The position numbers and the translations under genes were made by a program. A DNA stretch of 64,000 bases, taken from Ilex aquifolium. Its lineage: Eukaryota; Streptophyta; Magnoliopsida; Aquifoliales; Aquifoliaceae. Each line of letters starts with the position of its first letter. Positions within the stretch are counted from its first letter, which is position 1. The stretch lies in contig OX637395.1 of the NCBI GenBank assembly GCA_951799425.1, positions 6,660,951 to 6,724,950 on the forward strand. Direction: 5' to 3'. The notes beneath the pieces were generated by a model that was not told the DNA's origin, ran no database searches, and saw nothing but the letters and a program-made list of their open reading frames with translations. Positions 22,701 to 35,129 of this stretch are shown here, piece by piece.

Positions 22701-23264
22701 TCTTTTGGCTTCTCTTGAAGCACCACATACAAAGAAAACATAAAGAATATCCTAAGAACCTTGCTTATGTATTGTATAGACTACAGAATGTCAAATAGAA
22801 CTTGAGGAAGGAGACTCAAATCAGTATGACTTGTTGAAAGATTAGACGAGTGCTGCCTTGGGAATTAAACTTTGTATTGGTTGTTAGTGTATTGTTTGCA
22901 CCTTGTCCTAACAGGTGATAAAATAAACACCCCCAAATTTTTTTGGGTTACTTTTTGGTAGTCGAGCAAAAGAAACAAACCTAACTCAGAGGACTACTTG
23001 ATGGCAACTCTTTCTTTTGGGAGTGGAGGGGCTCCAAGATAGGGAGCCTAACATGAAATCATTACTAAATTAAAAGCTGATCTCTAAATATCACTCCTTG
23101 GAAATCTTATGAAATGAACTGTTGGTAATATACTCTTTTTTTTTTTTTTTTTGGCATCTTTTATGTACCACAAGCCCCCTCAGCCATTTTTTGTAATTTA
23201 GCCACTTAACGGACATTGCAGTATTTGCATGAAAACACGGACTCGTGAGACCTACGAATCTCAA

Positions 23265-24284
23265 TATAATCTCACTGTTTTACTATTAGTGCTGCAAAAT
23301 TAATGTTTGGTAAACCTCCAGTGAAAAGTGAACAATAACAAACAAAATCAGAATATAGAGTTGGCAAGCAACAACTACCTCTTGAACCACGTAAGCTTGC
23401 ATATAAGAGTACTAATAGGATTTCAACATTCAAGCATGACAGTAAAGAAATGATAAATAAAAAGTTGATCATTGACAGAACCAACCATCCAACTCTACAA
23501 AAGCATCTACTATACTGAGCGCCAACTTTAGGTATAGAAACAAAAATCTTCTGTATATAGATAAAATAAATTCCTCAATTGACAGCAGGAAACCTTTGAA
23601 AACAGGGATTTGATTTGAAGAAATTGGAGACAAAATGTTAAAGATAATCATAATGTTGAAACATCTGAATGCACAAGCTAGGTGATAAAAAGAAGGCACA
23701 TGCTAGACTCTCCATTCCATTTTCATATCGGCAACGTACAGCACTGAAAGCACTATCAAAAAAGCGCATCAGAGACTCTAATTTGTTGCCTTGAACACAT
23801 CTACTCATGCCACTAGCATATGATACCATATGCCACAAATTTAACAATTTAAGAGAACAAAAGCAAAGATTAATAAGCAAAAACTAATGCTTTAAAAATT
23901 GGAAAAAAAAAACTCAGAATGTAACGACCTCAGAAAAACAGCAACTAGTAACTTACTAAATTTCATAGTTTTTTTTTACAGGAATAGATTTTATAATGTG
24001 ATGATATTTTTTTCATAATCACTGCCTCCATACATCAATTTATTACAGGAAAGCAAAATCGAGACCAACTAAAACACACAGCCTAGTAGAGATCAGAAAA
24101 GATAAATGATTCCATATACCAACAGATGCATCTACTCTTTTATATGATAGACCAGGCAGACCTCAACACTGGTTTTGAGTATCTTGATTGTAAGGATGAA
24201 AGCTAGCCAATGTACACGTAACGACAAAGCTGTAGATTGAGTACTACAGCAGAGATATGTGTCCAAATTCAATGTGTTTCGATG
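23265..24284. repeat. Decayed tandem-family unit B
   Basis: Unit of about 1.0 kb, directly repeated by the next unit: GGCAAGCAACAACTACCTCT occurs near 23363 and again near 24370. It shares with unit C, nearly base for base, the stretch from CAACATTCAAGCATGACAG (23423) through ATCATAATGTTGAAACATC (23647) to AAAGCGCATCAGAGACTC (23762). It lacks about 200 bp present in A and C (the GGCCTTGAGC region). No intact coding region. Confidence 0.7.
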
Positions 24285-24420
24285 TCACTGCTTCACTAAT
24301 AATGCTACAATGTTTAGTAAACCTCAGGTGAAAAAATGAACAATAACTAACAAAATGACAACAGAGCTGGCAAGCAACAACTACCTCTTGAACCAGGTAA
24401 AGATTGAATATATACTAATG

Positions 24421-25545
24421 CCAATACTTGGACAAATTTATAATATACATGGCTCAAAGTCGCAGTAGCGGCTATCGACTTGGAGCTTACTCGTATACAT
24501 CGGTCGCGGCACATTATCAGTCAATAAGCACAAAAGGCCAGATAGAAGGCCCAAAAATATCAAAAACTAAATAACAAGATCTATGCATGGTATATCCAAA
24601 ATACATCTCCAATTATAATAAAACTACTGAAAATAAAATATAAGGGTGCCACCAAAAATTAAAAATTTGCCAAATACATTACATCCTAACACTATTGAGT
24701 ATAAATATTGAATAAATGTAAATATTATTTGATTTTAAAGTTTTATAAAAAAATAAAAAAAATTATATTGATTTATGTAGCATAATTATTCTCTGAGCAT
24801 TACATATAAAAAAAACTTAAAAATAACAATGCACCAACTCTAAACTCCTCATCTTTTTCTTTTGTTCAGAGAGAGAAAGAGAGCATAAGATATAGAAACG
24901 AAAAGAGAGCGAGAAGCTAGGGCCTAAGAGTTAAAGCCTAAGATATCAGTAATATCATCGAAGGAGCTGGGTCTCTAATTTGGGTTTATGACTGAAAAAG
25001 TGAAAATGAAGAAGGAGAAGGTGGAGGAGAAGGAGGGAGTTTCCTATATTTAAGGCATATGATACACAATCTCACAAGTTCTTGTTACATATTTGCAAAA
25101 TTCCTTGTTATGGATGATGCCAAAAAGGGTCCGATTTAGTGTTATATGGCTCGGCAATTGCATATGGGTTTCTAGTATTAGAGTTGAAAAATTATGTGTA
25201 AAAAACCAGAGCTTGATCAGCAATCTTGCTTTCTTTTCCATCAATTCAATTTGTTAGGATTTTTCTTGCAAGTTTAGTCTTTTTCACAGTTGTAGGTCTA
25301 GTTTTTCATCTATTTCGTCTTTTTCTTTGGCATTTTCACTGTTAGATGAGATTTGGTGGCTGATGTCTGAATCAGTTTGACTCAGATGTGAATCGACGGA
25401 GTTTGAACTGAGTTAGACCAAGTTATCCCGGGTCGTACCCGATTCTTGTGAGAACCATGATATTTTTTTGTCGTGTATCTTTATTGGATCAATAGAGGCC
25501 GAGGTGCAGTCGACTTAGACTAAACTGATTCTTCAAATCTTGATT
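24421..25545. other. Insertion or unrelated block inside unit C
   Basis: Absent from unit B at the equivalent point. AT-rich at first (24600-24830), then a GA-rich leader-like stretch (24868-25035) and a short reverse frame (25050-25244) without a recognisable domain. No terminal repeats or target duplication were found, so it cannot be assigned to an element class. Confidence 0.4.
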
Positions 25546-25986
25546 ATATAAAGTAAGAGTTCTAATTGGATTTTCTACATTCAAACATGACAGTAACAAA
25601 ATGATAATTAAAAAGTTCATTGTTGACAGAAGCAACCATCCTACTCTACAAAAGTACAAATGCATCCACTAAACCGAGCAGCAACTTTGTCTTTAGAACA
25701 TAACTTGAATCTAACCTTCTGTATAATAGATAAAATAAATTCCTCAATTAAGGAGCCATTTGACAACATGGATTTAATATGAAGAAATTGGAGACAAAAT
25801 ATTTAAGATAATCATAATGTTGAAACATCTGAATGCACAAGCCTGGTGATAAAAAGAAGGCACATGCCAGAATCTCCATTCCATTTTCATATCGGCAACG
25901 TACAGCGCTAAAAACGCTACTAAAAAAGCGCATCAGAGACTCTAATTTGTTGCCTTGAACACATCTACTAATGCCATTAGCATAGA

Positions 25987-26907
25987 TCTATATAATAAAA
26001 TACAATACAATTCAAATCTCAAAAGATAAACAAAATAACTTTTGTTATTCGTGGTTGAGATCTTTTTAAAATTTTACTTTAAAGTTGATCCGACGACTAA
26101 TATTAACACTCCAAATTTAATAAGAAAAATAAGGGTTTAAATGTGTATTTGGAGTGACTTTTTAAAAGTGCTTTTAATACTTATAATTTCTCATAAGTAC
26201 TTTAAAAAAAAATAATGTTTGGAACCACCACTATCATCACCACCCCCATCGCCCCACCACCATCGCCCCTACCACCACCACTACCACCACCACCACCACC
26301 TCCACCTCCACCTCCACTGCCAAACTACCCACCGCCACCGCCACCCCACCCCCATCACCACCACCACCACCACCACCACCACCACCACTACCACCTCCAC
26401 CTCTGTCACAACCACTACCACCGCTGTTGTGACCCCACCACCACCACCCTACCCACCGCCTCACCACCACCATCACCACCCCCACCGCCCCCTACCACCA
26501 CCATCGCTGCCGCCACCATACCACTCCCCCACCGCCCCACCACTACCATCACCTCTGCCACAACAACCACCACTGCCCCTACCATCACCACCGTCGCCAC
26601 GACCACTCTAGCCACCCCACCACCACCCCCTACCGCCCAACCACCACCATCCCCACTACCACCATCACCACCACTACCGTCACCTCCACCCCCACTACCA
26701 CCGCCACTGTCCTACCATCACCCCTACCACCGCCACCCCACCACCGCCCACCATCACTACCATCGCTCACTTCCACTATAACCAGTGTTTAAATTCTTTT
26801 CTCTCTCCTTTATATTTGTGATTTGATTTTAAATATGAATACAAATATATTTATTATTAATCAATTTTTTTTATTATTTTGTGCCTTCAGACACAGGCAA
26901 TAACTAG
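25987..26907 (+). mobile_element. Non-autonomous Helitron, family 1, in unit C
   Basis: It starts TCTATATAATAAAATAC after A (25986) and ends CTAG (26904-26907) before T, with a GTGCC-TTCA-GACAC hairpin about 10 bp upstream. Ends and flanks of the interior match the Helitron at 5480-6346. Unit B holds the unoccupied site: GCCACTAGCATATGATACC there corresponds to GCCATTAGCATAGA and TAATAC on the two sides here. This fixes both ends and shows insertion without target duplication. Confidence 0.85.
26221..26780 (+). repeat. CCACCA-rich low-complexity block inside Helitron
   Basis: About 560 bp of CCA/CAC/CCG-type imperfect repeats at the same place in the Helitron as the block at 5716-6220. It supports long Pro/His-rich frames on one strand and Gly/Val-rich frames on the other; none is taken as a gene. 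Confidence 0.85.
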
Positions 26908-27555
26908 TAATACAATATGCTACAAATTTAAGAATTTAATAAGAGAACAAAAGCAAAGATTAAAAAAACATAATGCTTCAAAAATTGGGAAAAAGACTCA
27001 TAAAATAACAACCACCTCAGGAAAATATTAACTAGAAACTTAATAAATTTCAGTCTTTTTACGTGAATAGATATCATTATGTGATGATATTGTTTCCGTA
27101 ATCGCTACCTCCCACTCATCAATTTATTACTGGAAACTAAATCGAGAGACTAAATGGAACACACAACGTAGTAGAGGTCTCAGAAAAGAGAAATGATTCC
27201 ATATACCACAGGCCTTGAGCACAAGAATAGCAAATTACATATACAAATATGAAAAAATTGAACATTGAAACTAGCATTGTAATCAGAATATTCATATATT
27301 AGCTGAATATATTTTCCCAAATAGAGATCTAACCTCAATAAAAATTGTCTACATGCTTAAAATTAGCATATGTACAACATATCAACAGATGCATCCATTA
27401 TTCTATATTGATTGATCAGGCCGACCTCAACAAGGGTTTTGAGCATCTTCATTGCAAGGATGAAAGCTAACTAACGTAACAAGAAAGTTGTAGATCGAGT
27501 ACTAAGGCAGATAGATGTGTCCAAAATCGATGTGCTTCGATGTCACTTTAATTCC

Positions 27556-28300
27556 CTCCAAGGAGACTAAAAACAGATAAGTAAGATTGGGTCAAGCTCA
27601 AACTAGCCCATTGGCAGTTGAACAAAGTGAGTAGACTGCGAGTTTGAACTCTTCTAATGCATTATGGTTGAAATATAGACTTCCAACCATTCTTGACTTA
27701 GTGCTCAAGCTCATACGCTCCGATTCTCACACTAGCCCATTGGGAACTAAACAAAGCGAGTAGACCATTGCTCAGAAGATTGAACTCTTCTCACGCATTG
27801 TGGTTGAAATATAGACTCCAACCACCCTTGCCTTAGTGTTCAAGCTCACATTCTTCTTCCATATAGTCTTCATAAAATATCGTTGCTTATATCCCCAAGA
27901 ATTTCTAGAGAACCAATATATCGAAAAGGATGACCCCTTTACTCTGATTTTGAGTTTTGAGTATCTTGATCGTCCTGATGAAATTTGACCAATATATAAC
28001 TCAAGAGAAAGCTCCAAATAAAGTAGTGTCATGGAAATGATGTGTCCATAATCGGAGTGTTTTGATATCATTACAATGCCCCTCAAAAGGGCTCACAACA
28101 ACTGACTTAGCTTGAGTCAAGCTCATACTTACACAAGGAAAACTAATAAAGTGGGTAGACTCGAGTGCCTTTAAACTCTTTTCATGCATTCTTGTTGAAA
28201 TACAGACTCCAACCATCCGTTTGCATTTTGGTTGAAATAAATACTCCAACCATCCTAGCCCTAGCGTTCACGCTTGATTTGAAATTTCAAGTAAAAAAAC
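27556..28300. repeat. Short direct repeats at the end of the tandem family
   Basis: The block GGTTGAAATATAGACTCCAACCA, with small variations, occurs about four times (near 27667, 27802, 28191 and 28229), each with nearby GAACTCTTCT-like and TTCAAGCTCA-like words. It matches the distal part of unit A (CCAACCATCCCTTGC). Non-coding. Confidence 0.55.
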
Positions 28301-28458
28301 AAAGAAATGATGATGTTTCAAAAAGTTTAATCAAAACGTGAAATAACGTCACCGTCATACTTTTTGATTTTTCTTTAAACATTATGATTTTTTTTAATTA
28401 AAACATTAGTGTAGCTTTTGACTAACTCTTTAATTGTTTTTACTATTTGATGATTCCT

Positions 28459-28546
28459 CTACTTCTTCCTCTCCTCCTCCTCCTCCACCTCCTCCTCCTC
28501 CTCCTCCCTTCTCCCTTCTCCCTTCTCCCTTCTCCCTTCTCCTTCT
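28459..28546 (+). repeat. CTC/CCCTTCT microsatellite
   Basis: CTCCTC triplets pass into about five tandem CCCTTCT heptamers on the plus strand. A composition-driven leucine-rich frame (28447-28632) is ignored. Confidence 0.85.
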
Positions 28547-28624
28547 TTCTTTTTCTTATGTTGTGTCATAGGCCTTTTGTCTTCATTAAAGAGTTTATAT
28601 CCTTAAGGAATATATGGAGAACCT

Positions 28625-29270
28625 ATTCCTAAATGGCCACCCAGCCCAACACAATCGGGGGCCTAAGGCGAAAATCCCAAATGAGGCACTATTGATATGT
28701 GTTATAACAATATATAAAATATCTTTTTAAGGCAATTTTTAAGATTAAGTTAATATTTTTGCAATCTATCTTTGTCCAATTAGTTTTTAAAACTAAATAA
28801 AACTCTAAACTAGTTTCAAATATTTAAATTGCTTCAATTGCTCCGAATTGAGTCGTGTTATTTATATTTATTCTAGAAAAGAAATGGAATTTAAATTCCA
28901 AATTGGACTGCTAATCCTAAAAGTCCAAAAGTATTTGAACACTAAGTCATTGCCCATAAAAAATAAGAAACTTGAAAAAAACAAGAGACATGGACAAAAA
29001 AATAGGCACTTAAGAATACTATAGTTTAGCATTGGAAAAGTACACTTACCCAAACAAAAAGATCCTACTATAAATTTGGGGCCTACTCCTTTTAAGGCTT
29101 TTCAACCGGACTGAACAAAAACTAGGTCCTCCTAAACTTAAAAGGCTTTCTAGGGACTGAACAAAAGTAGGGCCTTAATTAGCTTGGGACCAAATTTTTT
29201 GGGGCCCTTAAATTGAGGGGGCCTAGGCAGCCACCTTAGTGGCCTAGCCCTAGGGCTAGCCCCCATGGAA
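28625..29270. repeat. Decayed hAT-like element, ends unclear
   Basis: GGGGGCCTAAGGCG near the left and GGGGGCCTAGGCAGCC and GGCCTAGCCCTAGGGCTAG at the right enclose AT-rich sequence resembling the hAT MITE at 58697-59295 in composition and word use. Terminal repeats and target duplication could not be matched. Confidence 0.35.
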
Positions 29271-29480
29271 AAAGCACAAGTCTGAGCCATGATACTGACA
29301 ATTTCTCCCCCCCCCCTTGGTATTTCTTTACCTATAGATCTATGCGCCTGCACATACAGTAACTATAAATATGTGCAAGTGCCAATAGAGAATATTCTAA
29401 GAACCACAAATTTGGTTGGTCTTAGTAAGGACATCAATAAAACTTTGCTCTTTTTGTTTTTTTTTTTGTGTGTGTGTGTG

Positions 29481-29908
29481 TAGGTATGTCAACGGACTGG
29501 GTTTGTATCGGATTTTGACCGATCCAATTTTAAATCCGATTTCAAAAGTCCGATCTGAATTTGAATCTGATAATTCAACAAATTTTATTTTCTTAATCCA
29601 TATCTGAATCCGTTAACACTTTCAAATCCGATTCGAATATCTAATCCAATCCAAATAAATTAAGTAATTAAATTTTAACAAATTATACCTAAATTTCAGC
29701 TAATTTTATTTAAATAATCACTTAATTTCTTTAATATTTATATAAAAATATATAAATAATTCAGATCGAATCATAGGTATATTCAGATCCGAATCCATTC
29801 AAAAATAAGATATCAGATTCAAATTCGGATTATCGATAAAAAATATTAATCTATATCCCACTAATCGAATTCAGATTCGAATCAGAATCCGATCCATTGA
29901 CAGATCTA
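29481..29908. mobile_element. hAT-type MITE, family 2
   Basis: The left end TAGGTATGTCAACGG and the reverse complement of the right end, TAGATCTGTCAATGG, form terminal repeats. Flanking 8-mers TGTGTGTG (29473-29480) and TATGTGTG (29909-29916) agree at seven of eight positions, the hAT target size; the left one lies in a TG microsatellite, which weakens it somewhat. The interior is rich in TCCGATTCGAAT words. 428 bp, no coding capacity. Confidence 0.75.
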
Positions 29909-29916
29909 TATGTGTG

Positions 29917-32020
29917 GGGTAGGGGGAGAGATGGAGAGGGAGAGATTTGGATCAACATCACTCCTGCACGAAGTGACCTAGGGGCCATCCAAGTGTTACC
30001 TTGGGGAAAATATGAGGAACCCAAGCTTTTTTGGTCATACTACGGGGAGTAAAGGGAAAGAAGCAAAGCTAACGAGGAGCAGGATATATTTGGAGGGTTG
30101 ATCTCTTAATATTTATGTATCCAATATATAACTATAGTTACAAAAAATAGGTAAATGTTATAGCTATTCGTTACATCTTCTATAACCACAACAATAGCAA
30201 CTTCACTGATGTTGTAGTGTAAGAAAAGATGGGACTCGGGAGATATATAGTGCCCGTGATTTACTAGTGAATATTACAATGTTAGCTATGCTTGATGAAA
30301 TTTGAACAATAATTTAAGGAACTGTTTACTAATAACTACTCTTGGTGCTATTATTGACAATTAACATAGACAAAAATACTAACCACAAGCCTCCTTTTTT
30401 AACTCTATTTGATCTCCTCCCCAAGCTCTCACTTCAAAAGAATGATATTAACCACTTTTCGCCCATTCCCTCCGCCATGACTTAGTTGACAACTTCACCT
30501 TGATTGAGAACTCTTACCTCCACTGCTTTACAATCTCTTGAACTCCAAGTCTACCAAAATCAATCCTAGAAACACAAACATCTCACTATAACTATATAGC
30601 CTCGAATAAGCAATCTAATCACTGCCAAAAGTTAGTCTAACTGTAGAGTGTGTAGAGTGAGCCATAATTCTATCTCCTCATGCTAACATGAAACTAAAAT
30701 ATGATGAAGTAAATAACTGTAACTATATTGCAAGCTGCAATACAAAGACACATGGTAACACAGCAAAGATTATAAAGTTCCTCAAAGTCCAACTTCTGAG
30801 TACATAATCAAATGACAAATGCTATTGTTAACAAAATAAGCATAAAATCAAGGACATTGCTCATGAAGGACTGTATGACACTAACTAAAGAGTATCCAAT
30901 GTTCCACCTTTCTTCTCCAAACAATTATCAAGATCACCAGAAATTGAAAAGGCGTCCTACTTTTTACAATTAAAAACTATATATTAGAATATTTTAAATT
31001 GAATATAACTTCAAATTAGTTCTAGATGTTTCACATCGAACGTTACAAGTATACAAACAAGTAGGTTTGGGGGGATGAAAGATGGAGAAAAAAATTGATA
31101 TATTTGAAGGCCTTCAAATTGATCCATATAGTCAAGATTAGAGATTAGACCAATTTGCAATGTACTTTAACCTCAAAGAAACTAAGATTGCAAGTTTGGA
31201 AAAATTGTTCAAATATTCGGCTCAACTGAATTTTGAATAGAATTTGTCCAAATTATCAAATATATAATATGTAAGTGGAGATCGAAAGTGAGTGAAATTC
31301 AATTAAATGATGGAAAACCAAACAACATGGTTGACCAATAAAAAGTCCAAAATAGACAAGAAATCAAAACTGGAACTTCCAAAATAGGGTGTTGGGTAAG
31401 TGATTTTAGGTTTACAGTTTTGAAGTTATAAAACTCGAAATTCGATCAATTTTATGCTAAATCTATATGATCAAAAGACGCTAAGTTGTATCCCAACAAA
31501 TTCGTCATCTGATGGAAAACTACTGTCCGTCCATTTGATTTACAAAATAGAAAAAAGGGTTAAAGTTCCTACTCGACTGGATGTAAAACGAAGACCCTCC
31601 GATACTTAAGTCAATATCTCTACTGAATATAACATAGATCGAGAGAAATAATTTTACTAATGGAAAGGAGACCAAATCACATGGCTTATATCAATAATGA
31701 GCCCGTCATTTGATTAACAAACTTGGTCCCTAAAATTATCTGACAGACACTTTGTACGGAGGGAAAAATATTAAGAACTTCAAATTTTTAGAAAAAGTCA
31801 TTTCGAACTTACGACCTTCATTTGATGGACTTTGCTTTGACCAATTAAAAAAGGGTACTACATCACAAAGAGATTCAGTACTTGCTCACATTCCAGATTA
31901 CAAAATTACTCAAGAAGCATAGGGATTGGTTTCAATAATATTACTACTGCTACAGATTATCGTTTCACTATCTAGGTTTTTGAAAAATAAACGTCGTCTT
32001 CTGTTAGTTATTCCATCGCT
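29917..32020. other. Intergenic, no supported gene
   Basis: About 2.1 kb of AT-rich sequence. No frame over 60 residues and no terminal repeat pair was found. Confidence 0.5.
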
Positions 32021-32024
32021 GGAG

Positions 32025-32302
32025 CGAATAGTTTTATTGTTAAAAGTTTTTAGAATATATTTAAATATTTAGTATTAGTATTAAAGGTAGTTTAGTTGTT
32101 TACGTTAAAAAAAATGTTTGAGCATATTTAGATATTTAGTATTAATATTAAGGATAGTTTAGTTATTTACTTTATTTGTTTTAGTCATTTATTTTATTTG
32201 TGTTGACCTTCATATAAGTTCTTTGTCAACACAAATGAAATAAAACACTAAACTACCCTTAATACTAATAATAAATTTCTAAATATATTCTAACAAAAGT
32301 GT
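32025..32302. repeat. Foldback repeat 1 (AT-rich)
   Basis: Imperfect palindrome: TAGAATATATTTAAATATTT and AGTATTAAAGGTAGTTTAG on the left pair with AAACTACCCTTAATACTAAT and AATTTCTAAATATATTCTA on the right. The left arm is partly duplicated in direct orientation (AGTATTAATATTAAGGATAG). No clear target duplication. Confidence 0.5.
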
Positions 32303-32450
32303 CCTCTTCTAGTCTTTTGGATGTTAGAACTATAACTCACTAAATTTTTATATCGATAAATTACGTTAAAAACTTGAATACTTAAAGAAACTCCAAATGA
32401 TGTCAAATCACAGGTTGAGCTCTCAACGGTAGGGTCGATATTAATATATT

Positions 32451-33204
32451 GCTTCATCTCCAACCAATATGTCATGTGTCAGTTGGCAAAACTAACTTTG
32501 GCAGTATGCCAAATTTGACATATGAATTTTGTCATTTTGGTATGTCAAATCCTTTTCAAAGTATTATTTAATTGATCAAAAAAGTTTTTTTGTACATGGA
32601 CATCCACTAGATGTAGCCGTTGAAAGCAAAAGCTGCCAAACAAAAATTATACTACTTTTAATATAAAAATTATAATATTTTAAAAATTATTATTTCTAAT
32701 AATATAGATTTTCATTGATCCCGCAATTTATTTTAAAAACATACATTAAATTAATATAATAAAAGATTTAAAGATAAACATGCAATAAAATAAATTATTT
32801 TGATATATTAGTGAGGTTAGAATTTCTAAATTCCACATGTCAAAATATCACATAAGCCTTCAAATCTAAATTTGGCATCCTAATTTTGACATCTCCAAAT
32901 TTGAATTTAAAAATTATGTGGCATATCAAAATAAGTTATTTTATTGCATCTTTATCTTTAAATCTCTTTTATTATATTAATTTAATGTATATTTTTAAAA
33001 CAAATTTTGAGATCAATTAAAATAAATATCATTATAAATAATTTTTATATCAAAGGCCGTAAATATTTTATTGAAAGTTTATTTTGGGCAATAAAATAAT
33101 GCCTTAAAAAGAATTTGGCATACCTTTCTTCGCATGCCAAATTCAACATACTGCCAAATTCATTTTTACCAATTGAGTTTTTCGACCAATCGGTTGGAGT
33201 TACT
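32451..33204. mobile_element. Foldback MITE 2 (754 bp)
   Basis: The ends GCTTCATCTCCAACC and, in reverse complement at right, GAGTAACTCCAACC are followed by paired TTTGGCAGTATG motifs. The arms pair for hundreds of bases: GCAATTTATTTTAAAAACAT, then CATTAAATTAATATAATAAA, on the left matches the right arm in inverse. No transposase. The target duplication was not resolved, so the superfamily is open. Confidence 0.7.
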
Positions 33205-33290
33205 CTTAGATTGTTAATTTTTTGTTTTAAGCTCTTCTATGTGAAAAAATTTGTAGTATAATGAAATGTTATTATAACCTTTTTTATAGG

Positions 33291-34104
33291 CAAATATATT
33301 TCTTAAAATAAAACTACCCTGACCAAGTTTTTTCTCACGTCTAACATTCCAATTGATGTGGCATGTGACACATCAGATATGAGACTCATTCCAATTCAAA
33401 ATAAATAAGCTGAGTTTTTTTTGTATTTGCATTTACATTTCATTTGAATTTCAAAACATTTTATGGGCCCCATCCCAATAGTTTTGTTGACCATCCCAAT
33501 AATTTTGCTGAACAAATCGCCTTTACCAAACCAAAACCCTAACACAAAGACCAAATCACGTCGCCATTCTTAGCACAAAGAATACTTTGAAAGAAAAAAT
33601 AATTATATCCCAACTTTTATAAAAAAAAAATCTTCAATTGAAATAGAGTTTGTTTACTTGAAATAATGGTGGTGAAATCAATCTTCATACCTAATTGTGG
33701 TCAAATTTGGGTAAATAACTCGATTCTAAGCAAAAATAAATAAAAATTATGACCATAATGTACCTAATAATAGTGTTCTTGGCATTCCGTTGCAGAGGTC
33801 TTACAACGAAGAACACTCTTCTTGTTGCAGATGGGACGAGCTGGGGTTTTGTGCTAAGAACGAAACAAGGCAGAGTGAAGAACAAAGTGGAGAAGAGATT
33901 TAGTCATTTGTAAAGTGAATTAATTCGTTCAGCAAAGCTATTGGAAGAGGCCCACAAAATATTTTGAAATTCAAATGAAATGCAAATGCAACGAAAATAC
34001 AGCTCACTTGTTTTGAATTGAAATGAGGCTCACATCTGATGTGTGTCAGACTTGAGAAAAAACTTGATCAATGCAGCTTTATTGTATTTCTTAATATCTT
34101 CTAC
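33291..34104. mobile_element. Long-TIR element 3 with unique centre
   Basis: Terminal inverted repeats of roughly 220 bp. The left arm ACCAAGTTTTTTCTCACG, CATCAGATATGAGACTC and TTCATTTGAATTTCAAAACA matches the reverse complement of the right arm (ATCAAGTTTTTTCTCAAG, CATCAGATGTGAGCCTC, TTCATTTGAATTTCAAAATA). The centre (about 33520-33920) is single-copy in this window. Long TIRs with a unique centre fit a Mutator-like element, but no 9-bp duplication could be fixed. End coordinates are good to about 20 bp. Confidence 0.65.
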
Positions 34105-35120
34105 AAAACTGCACATATCTAACTATACATGATACGTTACAATACGCGATACACTATATTTTAAAAACGATATATCTACCGATACACATTTTGACAACCT
34201 TGAGCACAGATGTTGACTTAAGCATCAGAGGGTCCTCTACCAACACCCTTGTTGGTGGGAACTTCTAGTTCGTTTTTCTATTTTGCAGGTCATGAACGGA
34301 CGAACATTTGTAACCCACCGGGTGACTGAATCTAATATTTTCTTTCACCCATGTTTGAGGCTAAGCATTTTTTTCTATTTGCATAAAGTTTACTCCATAA
34401 AAACTATAATTTTGATTTTTCGAGAGTAGCATGGATATGAGTTTCAAGACTCAGGTAAGTACCAGGGCAACACTAGGTACTTCAAATTATCAAGGACAAA
34501 TGCACAATATACACAATTGTACAAAAGCATTACCACAATTTTGAAAGAGTATAGAACTATAAATAGAATCACATAATGATCATGGGATCCTTCATTCTTT
34601 TCGAACCTGCGAATAATTCCCAAAACTAAATACTTGTTTACTATTATCCCAATGTCCTATCTTTTTTTTCCTTTTCTTGCTCATCGTTTCCCAGGCCGGG
34701 GGTGTCAATCCAGATCCTACATATAAATCCTCAGCTTATTGGCACATGCATCATAAAATACATTAAAACTAATTCCATAAATTCAGAGGATTAGCCCAAG
34801 AAACCCAAAATAAGGAAGTCATCTTCACAATGTAAAATCTGATTATAAAGGGGGAACGCAGCAGCAAAAAAAACACATATTAGTTAGCATAAATCATAAA
34901 CGAAAACAAAACTTCCCTGATTTCCTATACACAAACCTACCCTTATCTCGTACAACTGCTACAAATTAAACCCTGGATTAACAGCAAGAAAACTTTAATA
35001 ATGAGACGGCCGATTAATATAGATAATAAATGGAGTGGATTAGTATTAGAATGACACAGACTCAAATCGACACACTACTGTAATTGTGACTTTCGAACCC
35101 ATGGAAATAACTAGAGAAAA
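34105..35120. other. Intergenic, no supported gene
   Basis: AT-rich sequence without frames. If the exon proposed at 35142-35197 were real, this would be its downstream, intron-containing side; I see no second exon. Confidence 0.4.
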
Positions 35121-35129
35121 CAAACCGTT

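Larger units (their letters stand above)
24285..27555. repeat. Decayed tandem-family unit C, with two insertions
   Basis: Third unit, interrupted twice. An unrelated block of about 1.1 kb (24421-25545) and a Helitron (25987-26907) split it. The remaining pieces align to unit B in order, for example ATAATCATAATGTTGAAACA, AAAGCGCATCAGAGACTC and, after the Helitron, CAACAGATGCATCCATTATT. A further partial copy with GAGTATCTTGATCGTCCTG and ATGTGTCCATAATCGGAGTG continues at 27955-28100. Confidence 0.7.

Noticed and set aside
21242-23880. Reverse-strand frames sharing a MRFFDSAFSAVRCRYENG-like reading
   Set aside because: Their similarity comes from shared descent of the tandem units; frames are short, differently closed in each unit and not clearly coding. 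Kept only as repeat units.
24440-24570. Short frame beginning MAQSRSSGYRLGAYSYT
   Set aside because: 41 residues, no recognisable domain; the G+C patch is too short to judge.
26215-26781. 188-residue Pro/His-rich frame and opposite Gly/Val-rich frames
   Set aside because: Same kind of low-complexity block in a second Helitron; open on both strands for the same reason.
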